A DNA stretch of 64,000 bases from UBA5578 sp964018915 (GCA_964018915.1 CAXHRJ010000001.1:586337-650336), one strand, 5' to 3'; numbered from the stretch's first letter, positions 15,584 to 24,603 are shown. The notes: generated from the letters alone by a model not told the origin. Numbers and translations are program-made.

Positions 15584-18431
15584 AAATAGAATTTTAGAAA
15601 ACCCAACTACAGCAATTGTAATTGGTGTTAGTGTCTTATGCTTTATTTTAGGAGCAATTGCACTTAATGTATTTATCAGTTTTATTGTAGTTGGAATAAT
15701 AGATGTCGTCTACTTTAAAGATTCTATTATAAAACTCATTCAATCTAAAAAAAAGAAATCATCTACTGAAAAAAAGAAAAAAGAGAAGAAAACATCAAAA
15801 AAAGAAAATATCAAAATAAAAAGTGAAGAAAAAGCTATTTATGAATATAAAGTTGGAGATGAGATTATCTCTACAGGAGATGATAGTATGAAAAAGAAAA
15901 AAGAGAAAACGAAAAAGCCAAAAGAGAAAAAAGAAAAGAAGAAAAAGAAGCTTGGATGGAAAATTTTCCAATGGTTCTTACTATTCTGTTGTTTGTGTTT
16001 CATTGCTGGTGTCATTGCAGCAGTTGCCTTCTGCTCTTACATTGTAAAAACAGCTCCAGAGTTTAAGCCTGAAGCACTATACTCTAGTGAACCATCAAAA
16101 GTTTATGGTAGAAATGGAGAATTAATTGCTACTCTTGGAACAGAAAACAGAGAGATTATTACTTATAGTGAACTTCCAGAAGTATTTATTAATGCTTTAG
16201 TAGCAACAGAAGATTCCCAATTCTTCCAACATAATGGAATTGACTTAGGAAGATTCTTTGTAGCTTCTGTAAAACAAGTATTAAGTTTACCTGGTGCTGG
16301 TGGAGCATCTACTCTTACAATGCAACTTTCTAAAAATACTTATACATCTACAGAAGCTAAAGGTATGAAAGGAATCATTCGTAAATTCCAAGACGTATAT
16401 ATTGCTGTATTCCAAATTGAACCTACTTATACAAAAGAACAAATTATTGAGTTCTACGTTAATACAAATCAAATTGGTAGTAGATACGGTGTAGAAGCGG
16501 CATCTCAATTGTACTTCCAAAAAAGTGCGAAAGATATGAATGTTGCAGAAGCTGCCCTATTAGCTGGTATGTTCCAAGCGCCTTCTGCCCTTAACCCACT
16601 ATATCATCCAAAAGAAGCAGAAGAGAGAAGAAAACTTGTTTTATACTATATGCATAGACATGGATATATTACTGATGAAGAATATGATATAGCAGCTAAA
16701 ATGACTGTTGAAAAGATCGTAAAAGCAACAGATGATTCTGATACTTCTAGTGCTGATGATATCGAAGATGTTTATCGTTCTGCTATTGATACGATTGTTC
16801 AAGAAGTAAAAGATACTACTGATCAAGATCCTAGACATACTTCTATGAATATCTATACTACAATTGATCCTAAAATTCAAAAACATGTTGGTAGTATTAT
16901 GACTGGTGATTCTTACAAATGGGAAAATGGTAAAGTACAAGCAGGTATTGCCGTTGTAAATGTAAAAGATGGTACGATTGCGGCTGTTGGAGGTAACAGA
17001 GAAAATAAAAAGAATGGCGCCTATAACCATGCTACTGACTCTAGAATTAAGTATCAAATTGGTTCTACAGCAAAACCATTATATGATTATGCACCAGCTA
17101 TCGAATACTTAAACTGGAGTACTGGTACTGTTATTGCTGATGAAAAAATTACTTATAGTGATGGTACTTCTATTAATAACTGGGATGGAAAATGGAATGG
17201 ATTCAATAGTATTCGTACACAATTAAAACTATCAAGAAACATTCCAGCTCTTAAAACTTTCCAACAAGTAGATAAAACTAAAATTAACAATTTTGTTAAG
17301 AGTTTAGGACTACATCCAGAATCACACTTACATGAAGCGCATTCTATTGGTGGTTACAATGGAGAAAACCCACTATATATGGCATCTGCTTATGCAGCGT
17401 TCGCTAATGGTGGTTATTATACAGAACCATATGTTGTTTCTAAAATCGTATTTGCAGATACTGGAGAAACAAAAATTATTTCTAAGAGTACAAATCAAGT
17501 AATGAGTTCTTCTACTGCCTATATGATTACTAGTATTCTTCAAGATGCAGCAGCTTATGGTATTGACTCAGGTTCTTATGGAAATATCAATGGGGTAAAA
17601 TATGCTGGTAAAACAGGTACTACAAACTTTGATGATAAGACGAAAAAAGAGTTTAAATTCCCTTCTAATGCGGTTAAAGACTATTGGGCAGTTGGATACA
17701 ATACTGAATACTCTATTGCAGTTTGGTATGGATATGATTCTAACAACGATGGTTATAATAAGTTAGGAAGTAAACAACATACTAGATTATTCCAAGCGGT
17801 AGCAAAAGGAATCTTTACAAACAAAGCCAATTTCACAATGCCTTCTACTGTTAAAAAGGTAAAAATTGAAAAAGATTCTGCTACCTTAATGTTACCTAGT
17901 GAATTCACACCGAAAGAATATATTACAGAAGAACTATTTGTAGCTGGTACTGAACCTACTACTGTATCCAATAGATTTGCTAAGTTATCTGATGTTTCTA
18001 ACTTATCTGCTACTGTAAGTGGTGGGCAAGCTATCCTTTCTTGGGAACCAATCGCTACACCAGATGCTTTCAACAAAGAATATTTAACAAATTTAAATAA
18101 AAGCGCTTATAGTAAAAATGATGAATTAGAAAAATATGTTAACTCTCTAATTTCCAAGAATAAAAGTGTTCTTGGAACTGTTGGATATAATGTTTATGTT
18201 CAAACAGAAAATGGACTTACCCTGCTTGGATGGACAGACAAACCAACATATACAGTTACAGGACAAAATGGAAATGTAACACTTGTAGTAAAAACTTGCT
18301 ACTCTAATTTCAAAACAAATATGAGTGATGGTAAAAGTGTAAATGTTACTATTAGTGGAGGATATCAACCACCTATAGAGAATCCTGATGATTCCAATAC
18401 TAACACAAATACCAATCCAAATGAACCATAG
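15573..18431 (+). CDS. ponA: Class A penicillin-binding protein 1
   Basis: Bifunctional peptidoglycan glycosyltransferase/transpeptidase. A lysine-rich cytoplasmic part precedes the main membrane helix (about residues 130-155). GT51 motifs are EDSQFFQHNGID and TLTMQLSKN; the transpeptidase has STAK (IGSTAKPL), SRN and KTGT (YAGKTGTTNFD). A fibronectin-like region and an Asn/Thr-rich tail end the protein. Unusually, another hydrophobic pair lies at residues 12-45 before the Lys-rich stretch. A second ATG at 15888 has its own SD (AGGAG, 8 bases) and would give a conventional PBP1. Ends at a strong terminator. Confidence 0.95.
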   Translation: MKSKNRILENPTTAIVIGVSVLCFILGAIALNVFISFIVVGIIDVVYFKDSIIKLIQSKKKKSSTEKKKKEKKTSKKENIKIKSEEKAIYEYKVGDEIISTGDDSMKKKKEKTKKPKEKKEKKKKKLGWKIFQWFLLFCCLCFIAGVIAAVAFCSYIVKTAPEFKPEALYSSEPSKVYGRNGELIATLGTENREIITYSELPEVFINALVATEDSQFFQHNGIDLGRFFVASVKQVLSLPGAGGASTLTMQLSKNTYTSTEAKGMKGIIRKFQDVYIAVFQIEPTYTKEQIIEFYVNTNQIGSRYGVEAASQLYFQKSAKDMNVAEAALLAGMFQAPSALNPLYHPKEAEERRKLVLYYMHRHGYITDEEYDIAAKMTVEKIVKATDDSDTSSADDIEDVYRSAIDTIVQEVKDTTDQDPRHTSMNIYTTIDPKIQKHVGSIMTGDSYKWENGKVQAGIAVVNVKDGTIAAVGGNRENKKNGAYNHATDSRIKYQIGSTAKPLYDYAPAIEYLNWSTGTVIADEKITYSDGTSINNWDGKWNGFNSIRTQLKLSRNIPALKTFQQVDKTKINNFVKSLGLHPESHLHEAHSIGGYNGENPLYMASAYAAFANGGYYTEPYVVSKIVFADTGETKIISKSTNQVMSSSTAYMITSILQDAAAYGIDSGSYGNINGVKYAGKTGTTNFDDKTKKEFKFPSNAVKDYWAVGYNTEYSIAVWYGYDSNNDGYNKLGSKQHTRLFQAVAKGIFTNKANFTMPSTVKKVKIEKDSATLMLPSEFTPKEYITEELFVAGTEPTTVSNRFAKLSDVSNLSATVSGGQAILSWEPIATPDAFNKEYLTNLNKSAYSKNDELEKYVNSLISKNKSVLGTVGYNVYVQTENGLTLLGWTDKPTYTVTGQNGNVTLVVKTCYSNFKTNMSDGKSVNVTISGGYQPPIENPDDSNTNTNTNPNEP

Positions 18432-18455
18432 GAGTTGTTTAACAACTCCTTTTAT
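18430..18455 (+). terminator. Intrinsic terminator after ponA
   Basis: AGGAGTTG/CAACTCCT stem with a 5-nt loop and TTTT. Confidence 0.8.
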
Positions 18456-18469
18456 GAAAGAAGTTAATT

Positions 18470-19285
18470 ATGAAAAAGAAAAAAAATAACTTACTAATTT
18501 ATTTCATACTATTTTTTCTAGTAAGTACTTTATTACTATCTGTTTACAAAATTTTATCTTGGCAAAAAGATAATGAAAAAATTGATACCCAAATAAAAGA
18601 GATAGAAGAAGTTACAGAAATAAAAGAAATAGTAGATAATGAAAAAACAGAGATAATAAATCCTCCAAAAACAAAAGAAGACCCCTATTGGGATTACATT
18701 AAAACAAATTTAATTGATGTTGATTTTACTGATTTAAAAAATATTAACAATGAAGTTGTTGGATGGATTCAAGTAAATGGCACTAATGTCAACTATCCTT
18801 TTGTTCAGACAAAAGATAATTCCTACTATTTAAATCATCAATTGGACAAAAAGAAAAATACCGCAGGATGGGTATTTATGGATTATCGAAATAATATACA
18901 AGAGTTAGATAACAATACTATTATTTATGCACACGGTAGAATTAATAATACTATGTTTGGTTCTCTTAGAAGTATCATTAAGAAAAGTTGGTATCAAGAT
19001 AAAAATAATCATATCGTAAAACTATCTACAGAAACAGAGAATACCTTATGGCAAGTATTTAGTACTTATCGCATCAAAACAACAAATGACTACATTCAAA
19101 ATACCTTTGATAGTGAGGAAGAATATATAGAATTCTTAAATATGATAAAAAACAGAAGCGTTTATGATTATCAGGTATTGTTAAATGAAAATGATAAAAT
19201 ATTAACTTTATCTACTTGTTATGATGATCATACCAAAGTAGTCTTACATGCAAAATTAATAAAACGTGAAAAGAAGGAAATTTAA
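18470..19285 (+). CDS. Class B sortase with Lys at the catalytic Arg position
   Basis: Sortases join surface proteins to the cell wall. An N-terminal membrane anchor (residues about 8-25) precedes the class B fold: VVGWIQVNGTNVNYPFVQ, the catalytic His in IIYAHGRINNTMFG and the Cys in LTLSTC. In S. aureus SrtB the Arg follows in TTKRIVV; here the segment reads HTKVVLHAKLIK, with Lys or nothing at that place. No LPXTG- or NPQTN-type substrate was recognised in the window. Lies downstream of ponA behind a terminator; no clear promoter of its own. Confidence 0.85.
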   Translation: MKKKKNNLLIYFILFFLVSTLLLSVYKILSWQKDNEKIDTQIKEIEEVTEIKEIVDNEKTEIINPPKTKEDPYWDYIKTNLIDVDFTDLKNINNEVVGWIQVNGTNVNYPFVQTKDNSYYLNHQLDKKKNTAGWVFMDYRNNIQELDNNTIIYAHGRINNTMFGSLRSIIKKSWYQDKNNHIVKLSTETENTLWQVFSTYRIKTTNDYIQNTFDSEEEYIEFLNMIKNRSVYDYQVLLNENDKILTLSTCYDDHTKVVLHAKLIKREKKEI

Positions 19286-19296
19286 TTCCTTCTTTT
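19270..19296. terminator. Bidirectional terminator between the sortase gene and spoIVA
   Basis: AAGAAGGAA/TTCCTTCTT stem with A-rich and T-rich flanks. Confidence 0.8.
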
Positions 19297-20759
19297 TAAA
19301 TTACTAATGTAAATAAATTACCAGAACCTTTATTCACTAACTTACAAAGAGTTTGCTGTAACTTATATCTAGCTCCCTCTGGCATAAGAGAAATCTTAGC
19401 CTGAATTCCCTCTTTTACAATAACATCTAAACTTCTACCAAATATTTCACTTTTCCATACATTCTCTTGATCTCTCATTAAATAATCAATCAATTCTTTA
19501 CTCTGTAATTCTGATCCTATAATTGGTTCAAATGTTGACTCTACATCCACACGTATCATATGAATAGAAGGTGCAACTGCTTTTAGTTTAATACCATATC
19601 TACTTCCCTGTTTTATCACTTCTGGAGTCTCTAGTTTCATATCTGCTAAGGTTGGACTAGCAACACCATATCCAGTCGTTTTCACCATTGCTAAAGCATT
19701 CTTAATATGATCATATTCTACTTTAGCTTCATTATACTCCTGGAATAAAGAAATAATATCTGCCCTACTATTTACTTCAATTCCTACTATTTCTTTTAAT
19801 ATTTGATTATATAATTCATCAGGAGCATGTAAATTAATCGTTACAATACCCGTAGATGTATCCACATTAGAAATATAAGATTTTGAAATATATTCACAAG
19901 ATTCAAAATGATTAATAATAGTATCAATATCCCTTAACTTATCTACCTCTACTACACTTTCTCTTATCTTATCCATATAGATTTTCTTAAGCCAATTGGT
20001 AGGTTCTAGACAAGCTATCCAATCTGGCATATTTATTTCTACTTCTAATACTGGGAATTCAAATAAAGCTTCTTTCAATATTTGATATACATCTTTCTCA
20101 TTTAAATTTTCTATACTAATAGGAAGTACAGGAACTTCATATTCTTCTCTCATTTTATTAGCGATATTCTCTGTTTCAGGAAGCATAGGATGAGCTGAAT
20201 TTAAAAGTACTATAAATGGTTTTCCAATACTCTTTAATTCCCCTATTACTCTTTCTTCCGCTTCTATATAACTACTTCTACTAATCTCCCCAAAGGAAGC
20301 ATCTGTAGTTACTACAATACCAATACTAGAGTGATCACGAATAACTTTCTCTGTTCCTATTTCAGCAGCTTCTACAAATGGTATCTCTTCATCATACCAA
20401 GGAGTTCTAACCATTCTAGGACCATTCTCATCTTCATAACCTTTTGCACCCTCAACTACATAACCAACGCAATCAACAAGTCTTACACTGGCACTAAAAT
20501 CATCTATTTTAATACTTGCTGCATTACTAGGAACAAACTTAGGCTCCGTTGTCATAATCGTTTTTCCCTGAGCAGATTGTGGTATCTCATCTAAACAACG
20601 TTTTCTTTCATATTCATCTTCTATATTAGGAACAACTAAATTCTCAATAAACTTCTTTATAAATGTACTTTTACCAGTTCTTACTGCACCTACTACACCT
20701 AAATATAATTCTCCTCCTGTACGATCAGTTATACTTTTTACAATATCAATTTTTTCCAT
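19296..20759 (-). CDS. spoIVA: Stage IV sporulation protein A (spore coat ATPase)
   Basis: SpoIVA hydrolyses ATP to polymerise the basement layer of the spore coat. The protein tracks B. subtilis SpoIVA along its length: Walker A GAVRTGKS (residues 24-31), GKTIMTTEPKFVP, VRLVDCVGYVVEGAKGYEDE and the C-terminal domain ending near SLMPEGARYKLQQTL. 487 residues from ATG 20759, matching the family start MEKxDI; an upstream GTG gives a poorer fit. A sigma-E-like promoter precedes it. This is strong evidence for a sporulation programme in the lineage or its recent ancestor. Confidence 0.97.
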   Translation of the reverse strand: MEKIDIVKSITDRTGGELYLGVVGAVRTGKSTFIKKFIENLVVPNIEDEYERKRCLDEIPQSAQGKTIMTTEPKFVPSNAASIKIDDFSASVRLVDCVGYVVEGAKGYEDENGPRMVRTPWYDEEIPFVEAAEIGTEKVIRDHSSIGIVVTTDASFGEISRSSYIEAEERVIGELKSIGKPFIVLLNSAHPMLPETENIANKMREEYEVPVLPISIENLNEKDVYQILKEALFEFPVLEVEINMPDWIACLEPTNWLKKIYMDKIRESVVEVDKLRDIDTIINHFESCEYISKSYISNVDTSTGIVTINLHAPDELYNQILKEIVGIEVNSRADIISLFQEYNEAKVEYDHIKNALAMVKTTGYGVASPTLADMKLETPEVIKQGSRYGIKLKAVAPSIHMIRVDVESTFEPIIGSELQSKELIDYLMRDQENVWKSEIFGRSLDVIVKEGIQAKISLMPEGARYKLQQTLCKLVNKGSGNLFTLVI

Positions 20760-20783
20760 ATATTCCCTACTTTCTTTCACTTA

Positions 20784-20811
20784 ACTATATGCGATAAAAA
20801 AAGAGATATGA
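20784..20811 (-). promoter_or_regulatory. Candidate sigma-E promoter of spoIVA
   Basis: Minus-strand TCATATC (20805-20811), 13 bp, CATATAGT (20784-20791) resemble the mother-cell sigma-E elements (KMATATT and CATACANT). spoIVA is a sigma-E gene in Bacillus. Confidence 0.5.
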
Positions 20812-20838
20812 AAAAAAGAACTAACTCATGTTAGTCCT
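20811..20838 (-). terminator. Terminator after the ftsX-like remnant
   Basis: Minus-strand GGACTAAC, loop ATGA, GTTAGTTC, then seven T; overlaps the remnant stop and the -35-like element of spoIVA. Confidence 0.65.
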
Positions 20839-21225
20839 CATATAATAATTTAATAATATTTATCTTCCTGATTATAAAAGATAAAAGAAGAATGGCTACT
20901 AATAATACTATAAGACAAGTCATTAGAAAGTTTGTTACCATAGAAATTTGTAATATTATTAAATCTTTAAAAATGGCAGATATTAGAATAGAAATAATTA
21001 TACCTGGAACAAAAGAGAATAATAGTAGTAAAAACTCATAAGAAGAGATATTTTCAAATTTGAATACCCTACACTCCTCATAATAGCAATATCTTGTTTA
21101 TTATCATAAATAATAATAATATTCACAAAGAAGATTACAGTAAAGCAGAAAAGTCCCAATATATTAGAAAAGCAATTTATTATATTACAGAAAGAACGAT
21201 ATCTAGCAAATACACCATCATACAA
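20831..21225 (-). pseudogene. Remnant of an FtsX/MacB-type ABC transporter permease
   Basis: Only the C-terminal third survives. One frame gives FTVIFFVNIIIIYDNKQD then IAIMRSVGYSNLKIS, typical of the last periplasmic-to-membrane junction of FtsX permeases. The frame then breaks near 21050 and continues in another frame as YEFLLLLFSFVPGIIISI, FLMTCLIVLLVAILLL and a stop at 20831-20833. No in-frame start exists: the 5' side is joined to a copy of the 47-bp repeat. A frameshift plus 5' truncation indicates a dead gene left at the island edge. Confidence 0.8.
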
Positions 21226-21263
21226 TCACCTCCATAAAAAAGAGACATTTTTTAAATGTCTCT
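21217..21263. repeat. 47-bp perfect direct repeat, copy 1
   Basis: Identical to 24599-24645. On the minus strand it reads terminator hairpin (AGAGACATT/AATGTCTCT, T6), then GGAGGTG and an ATG. Here it terminates the 21349-23177 operon and abuts the ftsX remnant. Confidence 0.9.
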
Positions 21264-21348
21264 AGTTTTTATATTTCAAAATTTCTTTCTATCATCTTAT
21301 TTTTTTCATATGTCTATTTCTTCTCCACTCTTTCATTTTTTTAAATTC

Positions 21349-22239
21349 CTATTTAGATAAAAAATCTAAATATTTTTTCCATAATTTATGAAGTTTATTT
21401 TTATTTTTCAATTCATTCGTATCTATATATACAGGAAATTTAATCTTCTTAAAATATTTACTATTTATTAGTGGTTTTGAACTATCTATTTTAGAAAAAT
21501 AAGAAAAAGGAATTATTAAACAACAATAGTTTTCTTTTAATGTTAATACCGAGCCAGTACTATCAGAAGGCCAAATTACTATATTATCTTCAACAAATTT
21601 TATTTTTTTAAACAAATAATAAATTTTATCAATCATATTCAACTTACCAAAATAAATACTTTTCATTTCATCATCTTTAAAAAGATGAAAATATACATCA
21701 TAATAAAGTTTCTCATTATTGATATTCATTCTATAAGTAATGCTAAAATTTAGTCCCGTATTCTTTACTTTTTTATGAACCAACTCTTGAAAAATTCCCT
21801 TTTCTCTTATTTGGGTAATTGTTTCTTCTAATATTTTATGATCTAGTTTATCTATAGAAAAAATATCATACATACCTTCACAAATGCTCTGAAATAGCAT
21901 TTCCTGTTTTTCTTTTTCATCAACCTTTAAATATTTTTTTATATTTAGAGTAGCTATTCCTACTTCAAACCATGGTATTTGATAATTACTTAAAGCACTT
22001 TCTAATGATTTCTTTTTGGTGTCTGAAATATTTATATAAATATGATCATATCTTGGGCATTTTAATTCTTTATTTTGAAATAAATTTCGGAAAAGATTGG
22101 CATAAATTATATCATAAGGAAAAAACAAAGTATTACTACTTTCTCCATCAAAAAAGATTCTAATATCCTTTAGTAATCTATTGGCTTTTAGGACAGTATT
22201 TTTTCGTACCTCTCTTTGCTTTTCCATATAATCATTCAT
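21349..22239 (-). CDS. Unrecognised 296-residue protein, possible immunity-type gene
   Basis: No signal peptide or membrane segment; rich in Lys, Ile, Tyr and Phe. Notable stretches are LFFPYDIIYANLFRNLF, FEVGIATLNIKKYLK and YYDVYFHLFKDDEMKS. SD AGGTAGGTG precedes ATG 22239. It follows the 298-residue gene by 41 bases and ends at the repeat-borne terminator. The pair sits directly after a displaced RHS-core fragment, where RHS loci commonly keep orphan immunity genes; that role is inferred only from position. Confidence 0.65.
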   Translation of the reverse strand: MNDYMEKQREVRKNTVLKANRLLKDIRIFFDGESSNTLFFPYDIIYANLFRNLFQNKELKCPRYDHIYINISDTKKKSLESALSNYQIPWFEVGIATLNIKKYLKVDEKEKQEMLFQSICEGMYDIFSIDKLDHKILEETITQIREKGIFQELVHKKVKNTGLNFSITYRMNINNEKLYYDVYFHLFKDDEMKSIYFGKLNMIDKIYYLFKKIKFVEDNIVIWPSDSTGSVLTLKENYCCLIIPFSYFSKIDSSKPLINSKYFKKIKFPVYIDTNELKNKNKLHKLWKKYLDFLSK

Positions 22240-22280
22240 ATTACACCTACCTTTGTAAAGTAATTTAAGCTAATATTTCA

Positions 22281-23177
22281 TCATTTTTCTTCTATTAAAA
22301 ATCCTTCTTTTTCTGCTTCCTCTAAAAACTCTATAACTTTATATTCAAAAGAAAGTTGTCCTAATGACCATTCAATACCTAGTTGATTCCACCATAATTC
22401 ACTTTCCTTAGACAAATCTTCTGGTAATTCAGGAACAATCTTTTTATTAATAATCTTTTTTTCAATAAAAGTATTATCCGAATCTATTTTTTCAAATCCC
22501 ATTTTTTTATCCATTTTGTCAATTTTATCAAAACGCTCATCTAAAATTTTATATTGATTTGGCATTTTTATAAATGATAGCTTTTCTAATATTTCACCAT
22601 TGTATTTAGTTCCTACCCAATTATATATAGCCAAAACATTACCTTCATAATACATTTTATCTTTTGGCAAATAAGCTAAATAAGACCTAGATTTTCCTAT
22701 TACTCTAAACAAAACATATTGTTTATACCATTTATTATCGTTTAAACTATCCAGTTTTATCTGATATAAAAGCAAGTCACCTACATTATATGGAGCCACT
22801 GTTGGGGAAATTTTAGAAGGATGTTTAGGTTTCGAATTTTCTGTATTTAATTTTTCTTTAAGATTATTTAAAACTTTTCTTATTTTTTCTAACATTTTAG
22901 CATCTTCACGCCAAGATTCCAAATCTACTTCATTATCTATATAAAAGATTGCCCTTTCTTTTACTTTTTCTAGTAACATTCCATATTGCCACTGCATATC
23001 TGCAAGAGCCAAATAAAATACAACTGTATCTTCGTCATATTTGCCATAATTATATTTTTTTATCATATTTTCTGTTATTTCTTCATTTGAATATCCAAAA
23101 CGTAATTTAGTAACATATTCATCCTTAACATCCTCTGCTATATCATTTTGATATAATTTAATTCCCCATGCTCCCAT
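22281..23177 (-). CDS. DUF4259-like soluble protein, possible immunity-type gene
   Basis: The start MGAWGIKLYQNDIAEDVKDE resembles the MGxWGxGxFxND opening of DUF4259-type proteins, which turn up in polymorphic-toxin neighbourhoods. The middle has VGDLLLYQIKLDSLNDNKWY, a small beta domain; the C-terminus is acidic. No signal or membrane segment. SD GAGAGGATG. First gene of a two-gene operon preceded by a decayed RHS fragment, with no intact toxin in front of it. Immunity function is a hypothesis. Confidence 0.65.
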   Translation of the reverse strand: MGAWGIKLYQNDIAEDVKDEYVTKLRFGYSNEEITENMIKKYNYGKYDEDTVVFYLALADMQWQYGMLLEKVKERAIFYIDNEVDLESWREDAKMLEKIRKVLNNLKEKLNTENSKPKHPSKISPTVAPYNVGDLLLYQIKLDSLNDNKWYKQYVLFRVIGKSRSYLAYLPKDKMYYEGNVLAIYNWVGTKYNGEILEKLSFIKMPNQYKILDERFDKIDKMDKKMGFEKIDSDNTFIEKKIINKKIVPELPEDLSKESELWWNQLGIEWSLGQLSFEYKVIEFLEEAEKEGFLIEEK

Positions 23178-23214
23178 TTTATATTCTACATCCTCTCAAA
23201 TCGGCTTCATTCTC

Positions 23215-23306
23215 ATCTAAATTATTTTGATATAGTAGTATTTATCGTTATTATAATAAAAAAGCAATTAGATTATCTATATATAAGTATATCATATCAT
23301 ACTCAC
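23215..23306 (-). pseudogene. Displaced, decayed fragment of an RHS core
   Basis: The bases are closely similar to 27257-27352 inside the intact RHS gene (shared GATATAGTAGTA and AATTAGATTATCTAT on the plus strand). The minus strand still encodes IDNLI and FYYNNDKYYYIK, matching IDNLIGFYYNNNKYYYIK in the intact protein, with frame breaks. It marks an older RHS C-terminal junction upstream of the putative immunity genes. Confidence 0.75.
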
Positions 23307-23307
23307 A

Positions 23308-23335
23308 AAAAAAACACAGTATCAACTGTGTTTTT
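23308..23335 (-). terminator. Terminator after the GH25 endolysin gene
   Basis: Minus-strand AACACAGT/ACTGTGTT with a 4-nt loop and a T run. Confidence 0.85.
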
Positions 23336-24112
23336 CTACTTTATTAACTTAAAAAAAAGAGTTTTAATTTTTTTAAAAATATAGAGAAACATTTGTGTCT
23401 TTTCTTCTAAAATTATACTTTCGTTTTTATTTTCTATAGGTGTATCTAATATATTAGATATTTGATATCCATTTAAACCTTTCTGCATCATAATACTAGG
23501 ATAATCTTTATAAGCATAATTTTGATCACAAGTGATTCCTGCTATTTTATTACTACGTATTTTATTTATCTCTCCACCAAATTGCCACATTCCCGCTATT
23601 GGGGTTTCAGGTTTAGAAGAAGACCAACTTGCTAACCAAATATCATATCTGGTTAGACTAGCCATATCTATATAGTTTTTAAACCAATTACTATTCGCAT
23701 AAATAATTACATAATATCCTTTTGATTCTATGTATTCACAAAATCCTTTAATAGCTTCTGTAACAACCTTTTTACCAGCTTTTCTTTGATAGTTATTATC
23801 TTCTACATCCATTGCAATGGGATATTCAAACTGTTTCCCTTTTAAACAATTATTATATAGATATTCAGCTTCTTTTTTGCCATTTTCATATGTAGTGGCG
23901 CAACTATACCAATAAGCACCTACATGGATATCAAACTTTTTAGCTTGCTTATAAAAAGTTTCAAAACATTCATCTTTATATTTAGATAATCCATTAGAAG
24001 AACCAGTATAGCCAGCCCTTATCATAATGAATTTTACTCCTTCTTTTTTTATGAGAGAAAAATCAATTCCTTTTTGATATTTACTAATATCAATCCCGAA
24101 TACTTTTTCCAT
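23336..24112 (-). CDS. GH25 muramidase (phage-type endolysin)
   Basis: Glycoside hydrolase family 25 cleaves the MurNAc-GlcNAc bond of peptidoglycan. Catalytic-barrel motifs are FGIDISKYQKGIDF at the N-terminus, FIMIRAGYTGSS, YPIAMDVEDN (the acidic pair), YANSNWFKNY, IWLASWSS and MWQFGG. 258 residues; the last 60 (after DYPSIMM) are basic, hydrophobic and unlike a known wall-binding domain. No signal peptide, so release would need the holin encoded just upstream, whose gene it overlaps by 23 bases. Confidence 0.93.
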   Translation of the reverse strand: MEKVFGIDISKYQKGIDFSLIKKEGVKFIMIRAGYTGSSNGLSKYKDECFETFYKQAKKFDIHVGAYWYSCATTYENGKKEAEYLYNNCLKGKQFEYPIAMDVEDNNYQRKAGKKVVTEAIKGFCEYIESKGYYVIIYANSNWFKNYIDMASLTRYDIWLASWSSSKPETPIAGMWQFGGEINKIRSNKIAGITCDQNYAYKDYPSIMMQKGLNGYQISNILDTPIENKNESIILEEKTQMFLYIFKKIKTLFFKLIK

Positions 24113-24305
24113 GCATATACTCCTGAAGTAAATTTAATACTGCACTAATACCCATTGCAATAGCTCCTATAAACATATTCTTAAAAAGATCTAAATCTCC
24201 AAAGCTATTAATAGTTGGTAATGTAACTAGTAAAGAAGCCAAAAATCCTTCTATAAATGTTTTTAATACTTTACCAACTAAGTTGTCGTTCAAGACTTTT
24301 TTCAA
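24090..24305 (-). CDS. Phage holin, r1t-like
   Basis: About 71 residues with two membrane helices (TFIEGFLASLLVTL and NMFIGAIAMGISAVLNLL) and a charged C-terminus, as in the r1t/phi-LC3 holin families that let endolysins reach the wall. I prefer TTG at 24305, six bases after GGAAGGTG; a GTG at 24314 lies inside that SD. Overlaps the preceding gene by 35 bases and the GH25 gene by 23, a compact lysis cassette. Confidence 0.8.
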   Translation of the reverse strand: MKKVLNDNLVGKVLKTFIEGFLASLLVTLPTINSFGDLDLFKNMFIGAIAMGISAVLNLLQEYMHGKSIRD

Positions 24306-24603
24306 TGATATCACCTTCCTTTAACTCATCTGGAAGCCTATATATTTCATTCATTAAATTAGTAGCATATCCATTACCACCTAATTTATGATAATTAGAA
24401 TAAATCTGGTTAGCATTCTCTTTCATATAACTAGGACAATATCCTAATTTAGAATAAGTCTCATAAATTCGCACTATTTCATTTCTAAGTAATGCTTTCA
24501 CTCCACTTTTCACACCAATATATTCCTTTAACATATAAATAACCCCAGACGTTACAGCTGTAAATAATATTTCTAACCAATACTTTAATATAAACTCAAT
24601 CAT
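24271..24603 (-). CDS. Small membrane protein of the lysis cassette
   Basis: About 110 residues: one N-terminal hydrophobic segment (FILKYWLEILFTAVTSGVIY) and a soluble part with GYCPSYMKENANQIYSNYHK and LGGNGYATNLMNEIYRLP. This layout is common in phage genes beside holins and may be a holin partner or antiholin. Start at ATG 24603 after GGAGGTGATTGT, which is inside the 47-bp repeat; an upstream ATG lies in the terminator hairpin. Cotranslated with the holin gene. Confidence 0.7.
   Translation of the reverse strand: MIEFILKYWLEILFTAVTSGVIYMLKEYIGVKSGVKALLRNEIVRIYETYSKLGYCPSYMKENANQIYSNYHKLGGNGYATNLMNEIYRLPDELKEGDIIEKSLERQLSW

Noticed and set aside
20998..21225. Intact small membrane protein
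   Set aside because: The 75-codon frame needs a TTG start without a suitable SD, and the next frame continues the same permease family, showing a truncated, frameshifted remnant.
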